Part shown: positions 11,698 through 23,373 of the stretch, piece after piece
Numbering within the stretch: position 1 is the first letter of the stretch
Layout of the letters: the number at the start of each line of letters is the position of its first letter
From: Rhyzopertha dominica
Taxonomy: Eukaryota > Arthropoda > Insecta > Coleoptera > Bostrichidae
Direction: 5' to 3'
DNA: 64,000 bases
Assembly (NCBI GenBank): GCA_025024175.1
Contig: QCXZ01000001.1
Span: 6,448,001-6,512,000 of the forward strand
Notes under the pieces: generated by a model
Database searches by the model: none
The model's input: the letters and a program-made list of their open reading frames with translations, nothing else
What the model was told of the DNA's origin: nothing
Made by a program: the position numbers and the translations under genes

Positions 11698-13275
11698 ATT
11701 TAACGTGTTGTGTAGAAAATCTTCAGCTATCAGCTTTTTTTGTCCTGAATGGCCTGATTTTTGCTGCTTCAAAGTCAACTTAACATTACTTCTTGCTAAT
11801 CCAATCCTAGAACTATTCCTTCTATATCGATAGAGCTAACCGTTTTTGAGGAAACTGCAAATTTCTACATGAATGCACGTCACTGAACTAATATGCGACT
11901 AGGCAAAATTAGCAGTTTTCCCAAAAACGGTTAGCGTTATCGATATGGACCAAGAGTGCCTTTTTTACGTACAAATACTCAAAGTATCATATTCTAGAAT
12001 AAAAATCTGGAAAAAATCACCGTTTTTACCCTTAACCCTTCCAGTATGATACGTTTTTTATGAAAAGTTTTAAATTCTAAACCCAGATTCTGATTCGGCG
12101 TCAAAAGCTTAAGCGGCGTACCGAGATTCATAATTTCAGTGTGAACGGTTTCGAGAATAATGAAGAAAGACCATCTTCAGGGTACACACCTTGAAGGGAC
12201 GTATCTTCCCTAGGAAGCATTTTTCGGCAGAAGTTTATTTGAACTGTTTTTCATGAAAATACCTCAGGAATCTTACTCTGAATATTTGACGATGTTTAGG
12301 AAACATCGTTTGACGGGCGAGTCAGTTTTCTTTTGCTGCCTACTGTGTATTATGCAAGTATGTGTAACTCATTAGGGATCACGGTAATTACGTTACGATT
12401 GAGACTTCATTAAGGTATATTTCTCTTAATTATGACTACTCCCATCGCCTGCACAAATTAGATCCAATAAGAAAACCGCTCGGTATGTGCGAATTCCTCA
12501 TAAAATCATCTTTAATTCATTTCGAACTGTGCTGGGTCAAAGAACTGGACGAAGTTTTTTCTTAAAAAAATATGTGCTCGGTTTAAACTCCGTGTTCAGA
12601 TTTACATTCGCCAAATACAATCACAACAGCAATGTAAGAAAGGAAGTGGGTGTATAAGTGCCCACTTGTCAATTCTGTGAAATGACAAGGACAGATTTAT
12701 TTTAATGTGGGAACAAAAAATTACCTGGTGGTTGCTTAAAGTCTCGCTGCAATCGGTATTCAAGCTTTTTGGCCATAAAAGAATTTCCCTTTTCTTTACT
12801 TGCATTAGACAACACATTCGTTTCTATAACGTGATACTTTGAGGCATCAATTACTGTAATAGATTTTTCTGGGATAATAACCAGTAATCTTTTTGGATAT
12901 AATCGATACAGTCGTGTTAGCTACAGAAACAAATAAAATAAAGTCATGTATATAATCTAATAGTTAATTTTCTACCTAATTCTCAATATTCTTCGATTTA
13001 AAAGGTTGGAGAGTGGAGAACTTTTTCAACATGATACGTACCGAAAAATTTAACTTTTTTAATCCCAGAATTTTCCAGCTCATAATTGAGCGGTTTTGCT
13101 CGTGGTCGTGGGTAAAAATTTCATCATTTCCAAAACATTCAGTCTAGTTACCATTGCCTGGCATTTGTTCGAGTATAAGCCTTGTAATCATAAATACTGA
13201 CGGATGTCATCGAAAAACTCTTGTAACATGGCGTATAAAATCGAAATCCGAAAAAATATCTACAATTTAGTTGGC
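11698..13275. other. Gene-free stretch with one small fold-back
   Basis: No gene is supported. The only structure noted is the inverted repeat at 11823-11947. Confidence 0.4.
11823..11947. repeat. Fold-back element, about 125 bp
   Basis: The two ends are imperfect inverse complements of about 35 bp: left TATCGATAGAGCTAACCG followed by TTTTTGAGGAAACTGC, right GCAGTTTTCCCAAAAACGG then TTAGCGTTATCGATA. The spacer is about 50 bp. It is a small MITE or a hairpin remnant; no clear target duplication is seen. Confidence 0.6.
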
Positions 13276-14564
13276 CAATTGGGTACTATTACTTTTTTTG
13301 AAAATTACGTAAATTGAATCTTGAAGTGCATATATATCGTACGCCATGTTAGAAAGAACAAAAAAATATTTGTAGGTAGAGAATTTCAGGTCTGAATTTC
13401 GAATCTTAGGTGTCACCGCCAAAACGCTTCTATCCAAGGTTATTCAACTTGTGACGTCAAGTGTCATGTAAACATTACCGAGGAGCGTGCTGTTTAATGG
13501 TGTAGTATCAGTCTTGTATTGGAAAAGCTTTTGTGTGGTGTTTATTGAAAGGACGGTGTAAGAGATCGCACCAAAAAGTGATTGTGTAGTTTTACAAGCA
13601 TCTATTATGTATGGAAAACAAAACAAGTGTTGTTTTGTTCATGGTTATAAAAGTACTTCAGTCAGTACAGCTAACAAAATTTTTGTAACCGATCCTCGAG
13701 ATTATCAACGTATGAAAAAGTTGTTTAAGGCCCCTAGACGTGATATGCCGAAATCGCAAAGTTTGTTTTTCTGTTGTGAAGATCATCTTAATTCTTACTG
13801 TAAGTTTTATTATTATTTTTAGGGTTATAAGTGTTTACCATTCAGTTTTCATTTCGTTATAGCTTGAAGAGGATATGAAAAATTATATGCGTTTTAAGTT
13901 GATAGAGGGAAATGTTATAATAAAGAACGACGTTGTTCCTCATATATTCGACTGTAAGCCAGGCCGGAAACGAGCCGCAAGAGCCCCTAAAATAAATGGC
14001 AATTGATATTTATTCTGACCTCTAAATAAATGTCAAGTTTAGGGTACATTTTATTCTTACATTTTTATGTTTACAAATAGTATGTTTCCAACAATCCACT
14101 ATGATCAAATTATCAATGCTAAGTTAATTTGATTAAAAAAAATACTTATGTTACGTTCCTCATCTCCGCCGCGTTGAACCGCTCGTCGCTGTACACAAAT
14201 TCCATAACAATGAACACGCCTTCAGTAGTCATAACTCATAAGTACTTCACTTTTTCTTGGCGTATTTTAATTCGCTTGTCACAAAATGAACGCAAACAAC
14301 AAACTGATAAATTGACGGGCTGAGGCTGACGCGTGACGCGCTGACCCCAGATGTAAACAAGCGGTCATTTACAAGACACCTGACGTCACGGCCAATATGT
14401 TCGCGTTTTGGCGGTCCCTTTAAATATTTACATTTTTAATATTAAAAATACATCTTACGATCCATTTTGTGTAATTTATAAGCCGTCACAGCTGTTTTGT
14501 GGATTAGATGCTACCTATTAATATGNAATTTAATAAAATATAAATACATGGCAAATACCCAATT
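13276..14564 (+). mobile_element. THAP-bearing short element, copy 1
   Basis: A unit of about 1.29 kb repeats in inverted orientation at 44913-46190. Ends are short inverted repeats (left CAATTGGGTA, right TACCCAATT). Just inside each end lies a longer imperfect inverted module: left CCGCCAAAACGC ... GTGACGTCAAGTGTC, right the inverse of CCGCCAAAACGC ... GTGACGTCAGGTGTC. Each module therefore carries a perfect CRE-like TGACGTCA. The interior encodes a THAP-type zinc-finger frame (13607 on) and nothing like a catalytic domain. It looks like a non-autonomous DNA transposon of the THAP/P group, but target duplications are not evident. Confidence 0.6.
13607..14006 (+). pseudogene. THAP-domain protein fragment, two candidate exons
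   Basis: Candidate exon 1 (13607-13799) starts MYGKQNKCCFVHGYK and reaches FFCCEDHLNSY before GTAAGT. Candidate exon 2 (13863-14006) follows TTTCGTTATAG and reads LEEDMKNYMRFKLIEGN, NDVVPHIFDCKPGRKR, then a stop. Together they trace a THAP domain: N-terminal Cys ligands, the C-x2-H pair (CEDH), the Leu-Glu-Glu-Asp helix and the VPHIF ending, plus a basic tail. Two defects are seen: the second Cys ligand appears as Tyr in the FVHGYK segment, and the visible donor and acceptor join out of frame by one base. It would be a DNA-binding module only. Its counterpart in the inverted copy is also open in exon 1. Confidence 0.55.
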
Positions 14565-15839
14565 CCTTTTGGCTTCAAGGGTTTATTGGAAACGGTTCCC
14601 TACACCTACAAGTTTTCATTTAAAAACTCCACCACTTGTTTCTTGCAATACATAGATCAAATTCAATTCACGTGGATTATTAAACTGTGACTTTTCTTTC
14701 TGACGTGAACAAAACAATCACTCGTCAAGGCGTACCTGATAAAAGGGAATTTAGTCTAAAAAAATAAAAAAAAATCAAATTGTCAGAAAACTGTTAGAAA
14801 TAGATAAAGACAACCTTATATCAAATTAAAGATAATTTAATTTTGCATCCGATGGTGTAAAAAAAGTTTGATGTTCCATTTAAAAAAATTGTTTGAAGTA
14901 TTTCATATGGCAACCGATGTATCAATTTCTATTTAAAAGTAATAAACCTGCTTGAAGACGTAAATGACGGGCCATTTTCTTAACTTAGGCGGCACACAAA
15001 CCGCATTCTTCTAGGTGTCTTATTTTGGAAGATATTCAAAATGGCGGGGAGCGCTGCAAACGACGATTTCTTGCTTTAGCGCTTATTTTCTCGAAAACTG
15101 TACATTTCAGGGGTATGGTATGTTATACAAAATGACCTTAGAATTCCACAAGGAATACAAAAATGTAAAAATATATGAGATGTTCTATTTAAAATAAGGA
15201 AGTTGGTATGCGTTTCCGGCATAACCGGAAGTGGATCGTTTTCAAAAATATTTTTACAATATGCGCCATATAAACCTGGATCACTTTTATATAAAAAAGT
15301 TTTTCATATTTTCAATAGTTGTGGAGTTATGGAAGAAATACGTTCACTTGGCCCACCCTGTATACTCGTAAAAGTAATCGCATCTAATTGCATTTATTGA
15401 AAACAAAATAAAAAATTATAGGATGATAAGAAGAGGCAGCAGCAAGAATCTACCAACGTTGATGACCAATAAAAATGATAGGATTTCTGAAAACAATGTC
15501 AAGGTTCCTAAAAACCCAACCGGTCAAGACAGGAAATATTGTGCAACATATCGACATTGACAAATCTCTCGCATTTTCCGAACCAGTAAAAATACGCGAA
15601 CGTGTGACTCACACGTTCGGTTCAAGAGCATCAAGGTGAACGACCACCTGTCAAAACCGCCGTTGTGTATTGTAATAAGTGGGGCGTTTTGGGAAAAATC
15701 GCTCATGACGGGAAAGATCAATGTTCCGAGTGATTTTTAAACCGTACGGCGAATAAAACCACTCTACGGGGTCTAATGACACCTGGCAACAAATAACAAC
15801 ACCAACGCCTTCTCGGAATGGTGCAGCCTTCAACAAGTG
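14565..15839. other. Gene-free stretch before the 6.95 kb transposon
   Basis: No gene is supported. A perfect palindrome, CGAACGTGTGA C TCACACGTTCG, lies at 15597-15619. Short frames at 15015-15400 and 15524-15836 match nothing I recognise. Confidence 0.4.
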
Positions 15840-16038
15840 GTCTGCGGTAGAGACGGGTCGTTATTTTAGTAACGTTATTTTGGAACGTTATTATTTAATA
15901 ACGGAACGTAACGTTCCCAACTGTGCACGGAACTCGTTATATTTTGGAACGTCATAACAGCGCAACGCAGTCATGCAGCAAGCTGACTCAAGGTCGGAAA
16001 CGACGTGGTACGAAAAACGGCGACCACGAATAATGTGT

Positions 16039-16070
16039 ACTAGCTTTGAATATAGAACGTAATAGAAGGA
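16039..16070 (+). repeat. Inner inverted repeat, left arm
   Basis: The core TTTGAATATAGAACGTAATA with flanking bases matches the inverse complement of 21833-21867 with one 2-base gap and one end mismatch. The two arms flank the P-type transposase gene and may mark its own ends or old subterminal repeats. Confidence 0.6.
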
Positions 16071-16865
16071 CAATCCAATGCTTTTAAATGTAACGCTAGA
16101 AAGGGCGTTAGAAGCTCATTAGTTGGGGCGTTAGTACTGTAGAGGCNCTGTCTCGGTNCTGCAAGCGCATTTACAGATTCTAACAGACGCCTCAAATAAT
16201 GAACAGCAACCACTATGTCTATTCACCATTAGAGGCGCTGATTAGGAATCGTCGGCTGGTAAAGCAAAAAACGTAAACTATATAATCGGCCGTACATACG
16301 GTTACCAAATTTTCATTTATATCAGTACGAGATACTGTAGATTGACTGAACCTAATGTTACTAGCAAGCTATTGTTTAAAAGCGGACTAAATGATATCCT
16401 CTAAATGAATGTTATTTCTATTTGTGGTGCAACATAAAAATACTATTTGTTATAACAGTTTATAAGATTTTTCGAGAGCGCCGAGCGCGTTAGGGTAGGA
16501 CGAGCGGAGGAAGTAAAACATTTTTTTTGTATATCAAAATTATGGTAGACTCTCAGGTGAAATGGAAATGGCAGCATGAATTACACACAGGAATCACGTT
16601 CATAAAAAAATAAATAACTAAATACGTTAACCGCAGACAAATTCTCGAACGCGATGTATTGTAACGCAAATAAACACGGGCAAAACATAAACTTCAATCC
16701 GTCGTCAATGGGATTCGGGAAGCGGGACGCGGGACACCCTAAGGAAATTACGATGTCTTAATAATCCAGCATTACAAGCGAGCTCATCCGTAGTTCGGTC
16801 TACGTAATAAGTTGCATTTCTAAACTGTGAGATTTTTTGAGTAATAAATACTGCGCCAATAAAAA

Positions 16866-19800
16866 ATGTCAACTTTACGAAGTGGTGTAAAGTGCAGCTA
16901 TTTTAACTGTAATAATAGTGCTAAATATGTAGAAGGACTACGTGTGTTTGGCTTTCCAGTGAAAGACACAGAAAGGTGCAGAAAATGGATTATTAATAGT
17001 GGTAAGTAACCCTTATATGTCCTAACTGTTTGTTTTCAAATAAATATTTATACACAAAATTGAGAAAATTATTGTTTTTCCATTATTTCTCTACAATATT
17101 TGTGTAACAGTTGGTAAATTATGTTTTTAGTTTATTCTGGAATTGGTTTTAAGAACAATTGCTTTTTAAAAGTTATCACAGTTGTTTCGGTAGTAATCTA
17201 TATGCTATATAAGTGCTCGAATGACATAAAAAATATATATCGGGTTTTGTATAAAAAAAACATTCAATGAGGTCATATATTTTTCATAGTAATAAATTGC
17301 TCTGTTTCATTCGTTTCAAAAACTCTTTTCAATTCTTTAGTTACTTGTTTCAGCAATTTTTCGAATTTTTAGAAGTAACCTTATTTGAATTTCCTGCATT
17401 ATTTAATTGATACTTAGTAGAAAGCTGGAATACAGTTATTATTGTATCGAACATCTTCATTGATTAGTAAATAGTCAGTTGCCCTTCTCTATGCTAAGAA
17501 AAGCATACCTACGGTTCTTGAATCGCATTGCAATATCTATAGTTAACTAGGGATTTAACTTTTACGTAATTAATGCTCCTAAAATATTATAAACTATGAC
17601 TCAAGTTTGTTTTAGTTGGAGTTATATTTAAAAAAATCTGGAGTTTTTAATGTGCACTTTTTTCCATTGTATCAACACCAAGCAATAATAGGGTATGATC
17701 AGTAACTAGGAAGGGCACAAATAAGGGTTGCATGAAGCTGATTAATCTCCACCAATAATCTTACTTTTATTTATTTTGTATTGATTATTGTAATTATTTT
17801 CAGGTAATGCAGAACTAATAAATCTGCCGGCAGAATCATTGAAAAAAAGGTTTTTGTGTCATTACCATTTTCCTTTATCTGAGTTTATGCATCCCGGTTC
17901 AAAATATCTCAAAAGAACGGCAGTTCCCACATGTTATAATGTGAGCGCAGCATTACAAACAGATACTCCAGGTCCCAGTAGTGAATATAGCGCACCAGAT
18001 AAAATACCCTCACCAAAAGTTTTCACCCCAAAGAAAACATATGTTAAACATAAAAGTATATCTCCAACTACATCTGAAATTCTTCCTACAGAATCGGATC
18101 TGTCACCCAGTACACGCCATTTTTTACAAAACGTTACTGATTTGCCCACACCAGAATTAAAAGGAAAAAAGGTCAAACGAAAACTTGTTTATTCGGGTGA
18201 TGTTTCAGAAGGCTTAATTACTCCCAAACGAAGAAAAATAAGTGAATTGCAAAAAAAAACAATTGCCCGACATGGAATACTCCTAAAGAGAAAACGAACC
18301 CAAATCTCACGATTAAAATCAAAACTGGAAAACAAGATATTTATTACCGATATTCTGCATACTCTGCCATATCCTTCACAACATTCAAAGACATTAGTGA
18401 CAATGCAACTATTGCATAAGAAAAAGGCTGTGTGGAGTCAAGACGAAAAGGAGTTTGCAATAGCTTTATATTATAAATCACCCACAGCTTATACATTTCT
18501 AAGAAGGAAAAATGTAATTCTACCTGCTGTATCAACAATAAAGACATGGATAAGTGTTTCCAAGTGTTTGCCAGGTTTCAGTGCGGAGCTATTTAAGCAA
18601 ATAAAAGTAAAGTCTTCCACAATGTCTGGAATGGAACAAACGTGTGTTGTATGCATAGATGAAATGGCCATAAAGGAATCTCTCGAATACTCTCCTTTAC
18701 TAGATCTCATAGAAGGCTACGAAGATCTTGGTCTTTCTATTGGGCGCAGTAATAAGACAGCCAAAAAAGCCCTCGTCTTCATGGCCCGGGGCTTATACTT
18801 CAAATGGAAACTACCACTGGGATATTTTTTAAGTAATAAAGGTGTTGATGGACCAAATCTTGCAATACTCATAAAAAAGTGCATCGACAAATTGGCAGCA
18901 GCATCATTGAAACCGCTAGCTATTGTATATGACCAAGGAACACCAAATGTTTCGGCTATCAAAATTTTGGGCAGTACTACAGAAAAACCCTATTTCCTAC
19001 ATAATTCACATAAAATTTACACCATTTTCGATACACCACATTTAATTAAATCCATTAGAAATAACCTTTTAAATGGTTATTTTCAATATGAAAACAAGAC
19101 TGTGCGATTTCAAGATATAATAGACACTTATAACATTGACAAGGGAAGTATTTCGGCACGAATGCTTACAAAAATTACTGATGCACATGTATCACCAAAT
19201 GCATTTGAAAAAATGAATTGCAAGTTAGCATTGCAGATATTCAGCAATACCATGGCTGCAGCACTGCGTACATGTTCTTCTACTGGTCAGTTGAAAAGTA
19301 ATTCTGCTTTGACTACTGCAGATTTCGTTGAAATGTTGGATAAGACATTTGATTGCTTGAACAGTCAGTATCGTTTTTCTAGAAATCCATATTCCTGTGC
19401 AATGTCATCAAAAACACCGATTGTTGCAGAAACATTGAAAAATGCCAAATCCGTTATGGAAATTATTCAGAAAGTTAACTTTAATAGTGGCAAAACTTCG
19501 CGTCCACCATGTTTTGACGGACTTATAACCACTATTAATGCAATACTTTCATTACACGAAGAACAGGTAAGCAATGGCTTTGATTACCTTTTAACGTACA
19601 GGCTGAATCAAGATATTTTGGAAAACTTTTTTTCGGTAATTCGACAAAGGGGAGGGTACAGTCGTAACCCTACTGCCAGAATTTTTAGGTCCTCATTTAG
19701 AATTGCTGCGATTAGGAATTTAATGCAGCCTCCGGAAAGTGCCAATTGTGAACAAGATGATGACCAATATTTGCAAGTACAGTCGGTAACCAATACTTCA

Positions 19801-20409
19801 TTACCTGAATCGTCGGCAGAAAATATAGATAAACAGACAGACAGCGTTTCTGGTTCAGAATCCTCGTCTAGCTATGAAATTCAGCAGCCAGAGGCATCAT
19901 TTGGATTAATTCACAACACAGCAGAAGATTGTGCAGCAGCCTATTTCATAGGTTATTTGTGTTTTAGATGCATTAAAAAATTCAAGTGCGCAGATTGTGA
20001 AGAGTATTTAATTAAAAGTGATTCCAAACTTACAGAACCAAACGAGTTGTTTATTTTAAATAAATTATACACTACAACTAATTTCAGTGATTCTTCAATA
20101 GCATTGCGCTGCCCACAAGACAATGTTGTGGAAATACTCACTCAGGCACTATCCATTTTTGCAGATGCATTTCAAACATATTCATATAAAAGAAAAGTTC
20201 TGCATAAAATTTATAAAAAAATTGTTGCTAGAATAGACCCAACATTTCTTGCCATGGACTCTAGATGTTTACAACATAGACAATTCATAATAAACCTTTT
20301 AATTAAGGTCAAAATATTTAAAGAATGTAAATGGTGTCTACCTGTTAATCGACGCTTCGCAGATCAAGCCAAGCCGCATCAAAAACTAAAGATATTAAAA
20401 AACTTGTAA
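16866..20409 (+). CDS. P-superfamily (THAP9-like) transposase, apparently intact
   Basis: Exon 1 (16866-17001) starts ATG and encodes the first half of a THAP domain (KCSYFNC, then GLRVFGFP and RKWI). An 802-bp GT-AG intron follows (17002-17803). Exon 2 (17804-20409) completes the THAP domain (NLPAESLKKRFLCHYHF with the C-x2-H pair) and runs unbroken to the stop, 913 residues in all, close to human THAP9. Order after the THAP domain: Ser/Pro-rich linker, basic coiled segment (KRRKISELQKKTIARHGI), then an RNase H-like fold with CIDEMAIKES, YDQGTPNVSAIKILG, IFDTPHLIKSIRNNLL and NQDILENFFSVIRQRGGY. These are the Asp, Asp and Glu landmarks of P transposases. If the intron is retained, translation stops two codons in, leaving a half-THAP stub. 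A poly(A) signal AATAAA lies at 20898. Activity is inferred only from the open frame. Confidence 0.88.
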
Positions 20410-21253
20410 TTTTTCTAGATTATATTTGTTTTTTTATCTATAGGCATCAGTGTTTGATTTATTTGTTTATATAAAGAATAAGGTGAAATATTCGTTTAAT
20501 AATACATGTATTTTCTTTTTTTTATTAATAACTTTACAACATGCTGTGAGAGTTTCCAATTCCTGTACATAGTTTTGTTTTTTGGAAGGCTGCTTTGTTT
20601 GGCCACGCAAAATAAGCTTTTGCTTACTGACATATCGAACATTAACAATCTTTTCTGTGTATTTTTGCCAGTCGATTTTATCTAATGACTTCAATTTATA
20701 AATGTTCAAAACCTACTGCGATCTTGTCAAAATTACTGGTTTCTAAGATTATTGTTGAAAAGAATGCATCCTAAGTTGGTTATATTTATATCTATTGTAT
20801 TTATTCTGAATTAGTCAGTGTGTTTATAAAGTTAGTATTTTTTATATAAAAGTTCTTAACCAATTTTTGACGCTGTACATACGTAGTTTATATTTCAATA
20901 AAGTAAGCATTTTTAAAATCACTTCATTCTTCTGAATACGCCCCATATTTATATTTTGCCTGGACTGAATTCCAAACTGAAAGTTTTTTTTAGCTTACCG
21001 AACTGCAAGTACATATGTATATACTATAATATTCTATGTTCCTTCAAAATAATCCTTTTATAGTTTAGTGGCGAACAATTAATTTTTTGTTCACATAAAG
21101 ATTTTAAGTTTTATGAACTTCCTAAAATTGGCTTGATTAAAACAAAAATATTCTTCAAGTTCTCAATTTACGTACCTACCACCGTTAAGAAATACCTACC
21201 CAGTTTTGAATTTAAGGAAACGTTTTCTTTCGTTCTAAAAATGTTGCTGACGA
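20410..21253. other. Transposon 3' region, non-coding
   Basis: AT-rich sequence between the transposase stop and a nested MITE. It holds AATAAA at 20898 and no supported gene. Confidence 0.5.
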
Positions 21254-21552
21254 CCGGCGCCCGCTCTAGGGTGGGCAACCCACACCCACATTTGTCCTTA
21301 GCGCCAAAATTTTGGGGGGCGGTGAATTTTTGCTATACCTAAGTGTGCGAAAAATATGGATGTGTTAAATACCCGATTAAAAAAATCACACCGATTTTTT
21401 CGTTCGCTAATAATTTTGGGTATATTTATATTGTCTAAAGGCTAATAAAGATATGTAAACTAATAACTACAAGTTATTGTATATATTCTTAATAAAAGGC
21501 GGCAATTTGTCTTTTTGCTCGGGGCGACGTAACCGATAGAGCGGGCGCGGTG
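21254..21552. mobile_element. Nested MITE-like element, about 0.3 kb
   Basis: The ends are inverted repeats: left ACCGGCGCCCGCTCTAGG, right CCGATAGAGCGGGCGCGGT. The similarity continues inward as TTTTGGGGGGCGG against its degenerate inverse. No coding capacity. It is GC-richer than its host and probably a separate insertion into the larger transposon. Confidence 0.6.
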
Positions 21553-21832
21553 ATGAGCGATTCTTAAAATAAACTTGAATGTTGAATAGAAATTCGTCTC
21601 AGTGCGTGCGCTAGTGCAGGTGTTCATTGAGGCAATAAATCACATTTTATTGCATTTGGAGACAGGTCCGGCCGCTAGAAGAAAGCGCCATCTCGTGACC
21701 TATTGCGACTCACATGTGTCTGCTATTATATTTAATAAGTGTTCTGATCCCTACTAAATACTAAACAATTAAACCCTTTAAAACACATATGCAACCCACC
21801 TTACCCGCGCACTAATATTCCCGTAAGCGTTG

Positions 21833-21867
21833 ACCTTCTATTACGTTCTATATTCAAAGGTACTAGT
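21833..21867 (-). repeat. Inner inverted repeat, right arm
   Basis: The inverse complement of 16039-16070 across about 33 of 35 positions (core TATTACGTTCTATATTCAAA). Its distance to the right terminus (about 0.93 kb) is much greater than the left arm's distance to the left terminus (about 0.19 kb). Confidence 0.6.
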
Positions 21868-22802
21868 AAATCCGGCAACGGGCATAACGCGGAACGTGGA
21901 ACGTAGAACCGCACGAGAAACGTGAAAAGAACTAATGGGATAATGGGAAACACAATCGTTAACGACGATACGATAGGTTTGTTCAGCAGCAAGGTTTTTT
22001 TTTAAGTAAATTAGGTTACTTATGCAATTGATGATGACTAAAATGTTGAGAAGTGTTTTTTATAGAAATTGATATAATAATTAATAGGGGTCTAGTAGTT
22101 ATGTATTTGATAGCGTCAGTATTTAATTAATCGAATTGATTAACAAAACCCTCAAGTTCTTTATTTATGTATAAAAATAACAAAATATAAACTTAAGTGT
22201 AAATAAATACAAAGCAGAAAATACTAATAAGAATATATAGGTACCTATTGGCAAACGAAAAAGCATCTCTCATTGAAATAACAAAAAATCCGTAAATGCA
22301 AAGAACTTTAACTTATAAAATTTAGTTCATAGCGAACTTCTAACAAGAAATAAAATAAGATGACTATGAACTAAATGTAACTGTTTGCACTAACTTATTG
22401 TTAACAAACTTATTTTTTTGTATTGTGTCCTACAGACAAGATCTGATTGTCTGTACCTGAAACTTACGACAAAATGATGAGATGATTAATGTACACACCT
22501 CATTCCTGCAAAGGCCGTTACTAGGCAACTACTTTAGCGTTACCAGATTATATTATATAAAATTGTATGATAAATATAAACAAATCAAAGTGCAATACAA
22601 TAGATCTAATTTGTTAAATACCCGCCCTTCTCTTTAACTGTGAAAGATTGAGTACAAAACGGGCACGCAACCACGCAACTGCGTAACACTNAGAAATACA
22701 TCGTTCCAAAAAATAACGTTATTTTGGAACGTTACATTTCTGGAACGGAACGCTATGGAACGTTCCACACGAGTAACCGTTATTCCCACCTCTAGTCTGC
22801 GG

Positions 22803-23175
22803 CTTCCCGTTAACAGCGTTGCGAGATTGACGAAAATTAGCAGGTCTAATAAGGTTCAATTGTTAGAGAAATCTAACTGCAAGAGCCATGGCACCAATTG
22901 CTCGTTGTTTTCATGGATTACCCGAGCTCACAACGACACATTTTATGTGATTTCGGGAATTATCCCATCCCACCTACCATTTGTACAAATCTTTTCTCAC
23001 ATCTGGCCACTAATTCGGCTACATTTGTCATTTGTAGACCTATAAGAAACATAGAGCAATATTAAAAAACTTATATTTTAATATGAAGTCCCATAAAGCA
23101 GTGGCCAGTATTTTCTTTAGAATTTGACAATTTTAAATACTCGGCTCTTTCTGCAAGCACTTTTCCTTACTTATG
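22803..23175. other. Unassigned flank of the 6.95 kb transposon
   Basis: This host flank continues from the target duplication. A 96-codon plus frame crosses the transposon border and so cannot be a genuine gene. Nothing else is recognised. Confidence 0.4.
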
Positions 23176-23189
23176 GATACCTACATATT

Positions 23190-23359
23190 CGAGGGTGAAT
23201 GCTTTCAGCGTCTATAATATAAGATAATATTATTGTCGGATAGATCGCTGTCTCTTGTAAACACTTTGACAAAGATTACAGGTGTAATCGAAACGTCAGA
23301 CTATTAACTTTTTGTCAGTGTTTTCAAGAGACAGCGATCTATCCGACAAAATATTATCT
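23190..23359 (+). mobile_element. 170-bp Penelope-derived fold-back with 14-bp target duplication
   Basis: Perfect direct repeats GATACCTACATATT flank it at 23176-23189 and 23360-23373. The unit starts CGAGGGTGAATGCTTTCAGC and then holds a long inverted pair: AGATAATATTATTGTCGGAT with AGATCGCTGTCTCTTG on the left, and CAAGAGACAGCGATCT with ATCCGACAAAATATTATCT on the right. The same terminal sequence begins the Penelope pair at 49495, so this is probably a minimal Penelope 3'-end dimer with all coding sequence lost. Confidence 0.8.
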
Positions 23360-23373
23360 GATACCTACATATT

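Larger units (their letters stand above)
15848..22794 (+). mobile_element. 6.95 kb DNA transposon with 8-bp target duplication
   Basis: Perfect direct repeats GTCTGCGG lie at 15840-15847 and 22795-22802. Inside them the unit starts TAGAGACGGG and ends CCCACCTCTA, an imperfect inverted pair (TAGAG, then GGG at the same spacing). Both ends carry several GGAACGTT or AACGTTCC motifs and a shared CGTTATTTTGGAACGTTA, which look like subterminal transposase-binding repeats. Further in, 16039-16070 and 21833-21867 form another inverted pair. An 8-bp duplication with TAGAG ends fits the hAT superfamily, yet the only gene inside is a P-type transposase. Either a P element sits within a hAT, or this lineage has hAT-like ends. 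A separate 0.3 kb inverted-repeat element is nested at 21254-21552. Confidence 0.75.

Noticed and set aside
13276..14564. Claim of an 8-bp target duplication for the THAP element
   Set aside because: Flanks of both copies (for example TTAGTTGGC against CCTTTTGGC) are not matching direct repeats; I could not fix the exact ends.
22755..23045. 96-codon plus frame
   Set aside because: It crosses the transposon end and the target duplication, so it cannot be a real ancestral gene.
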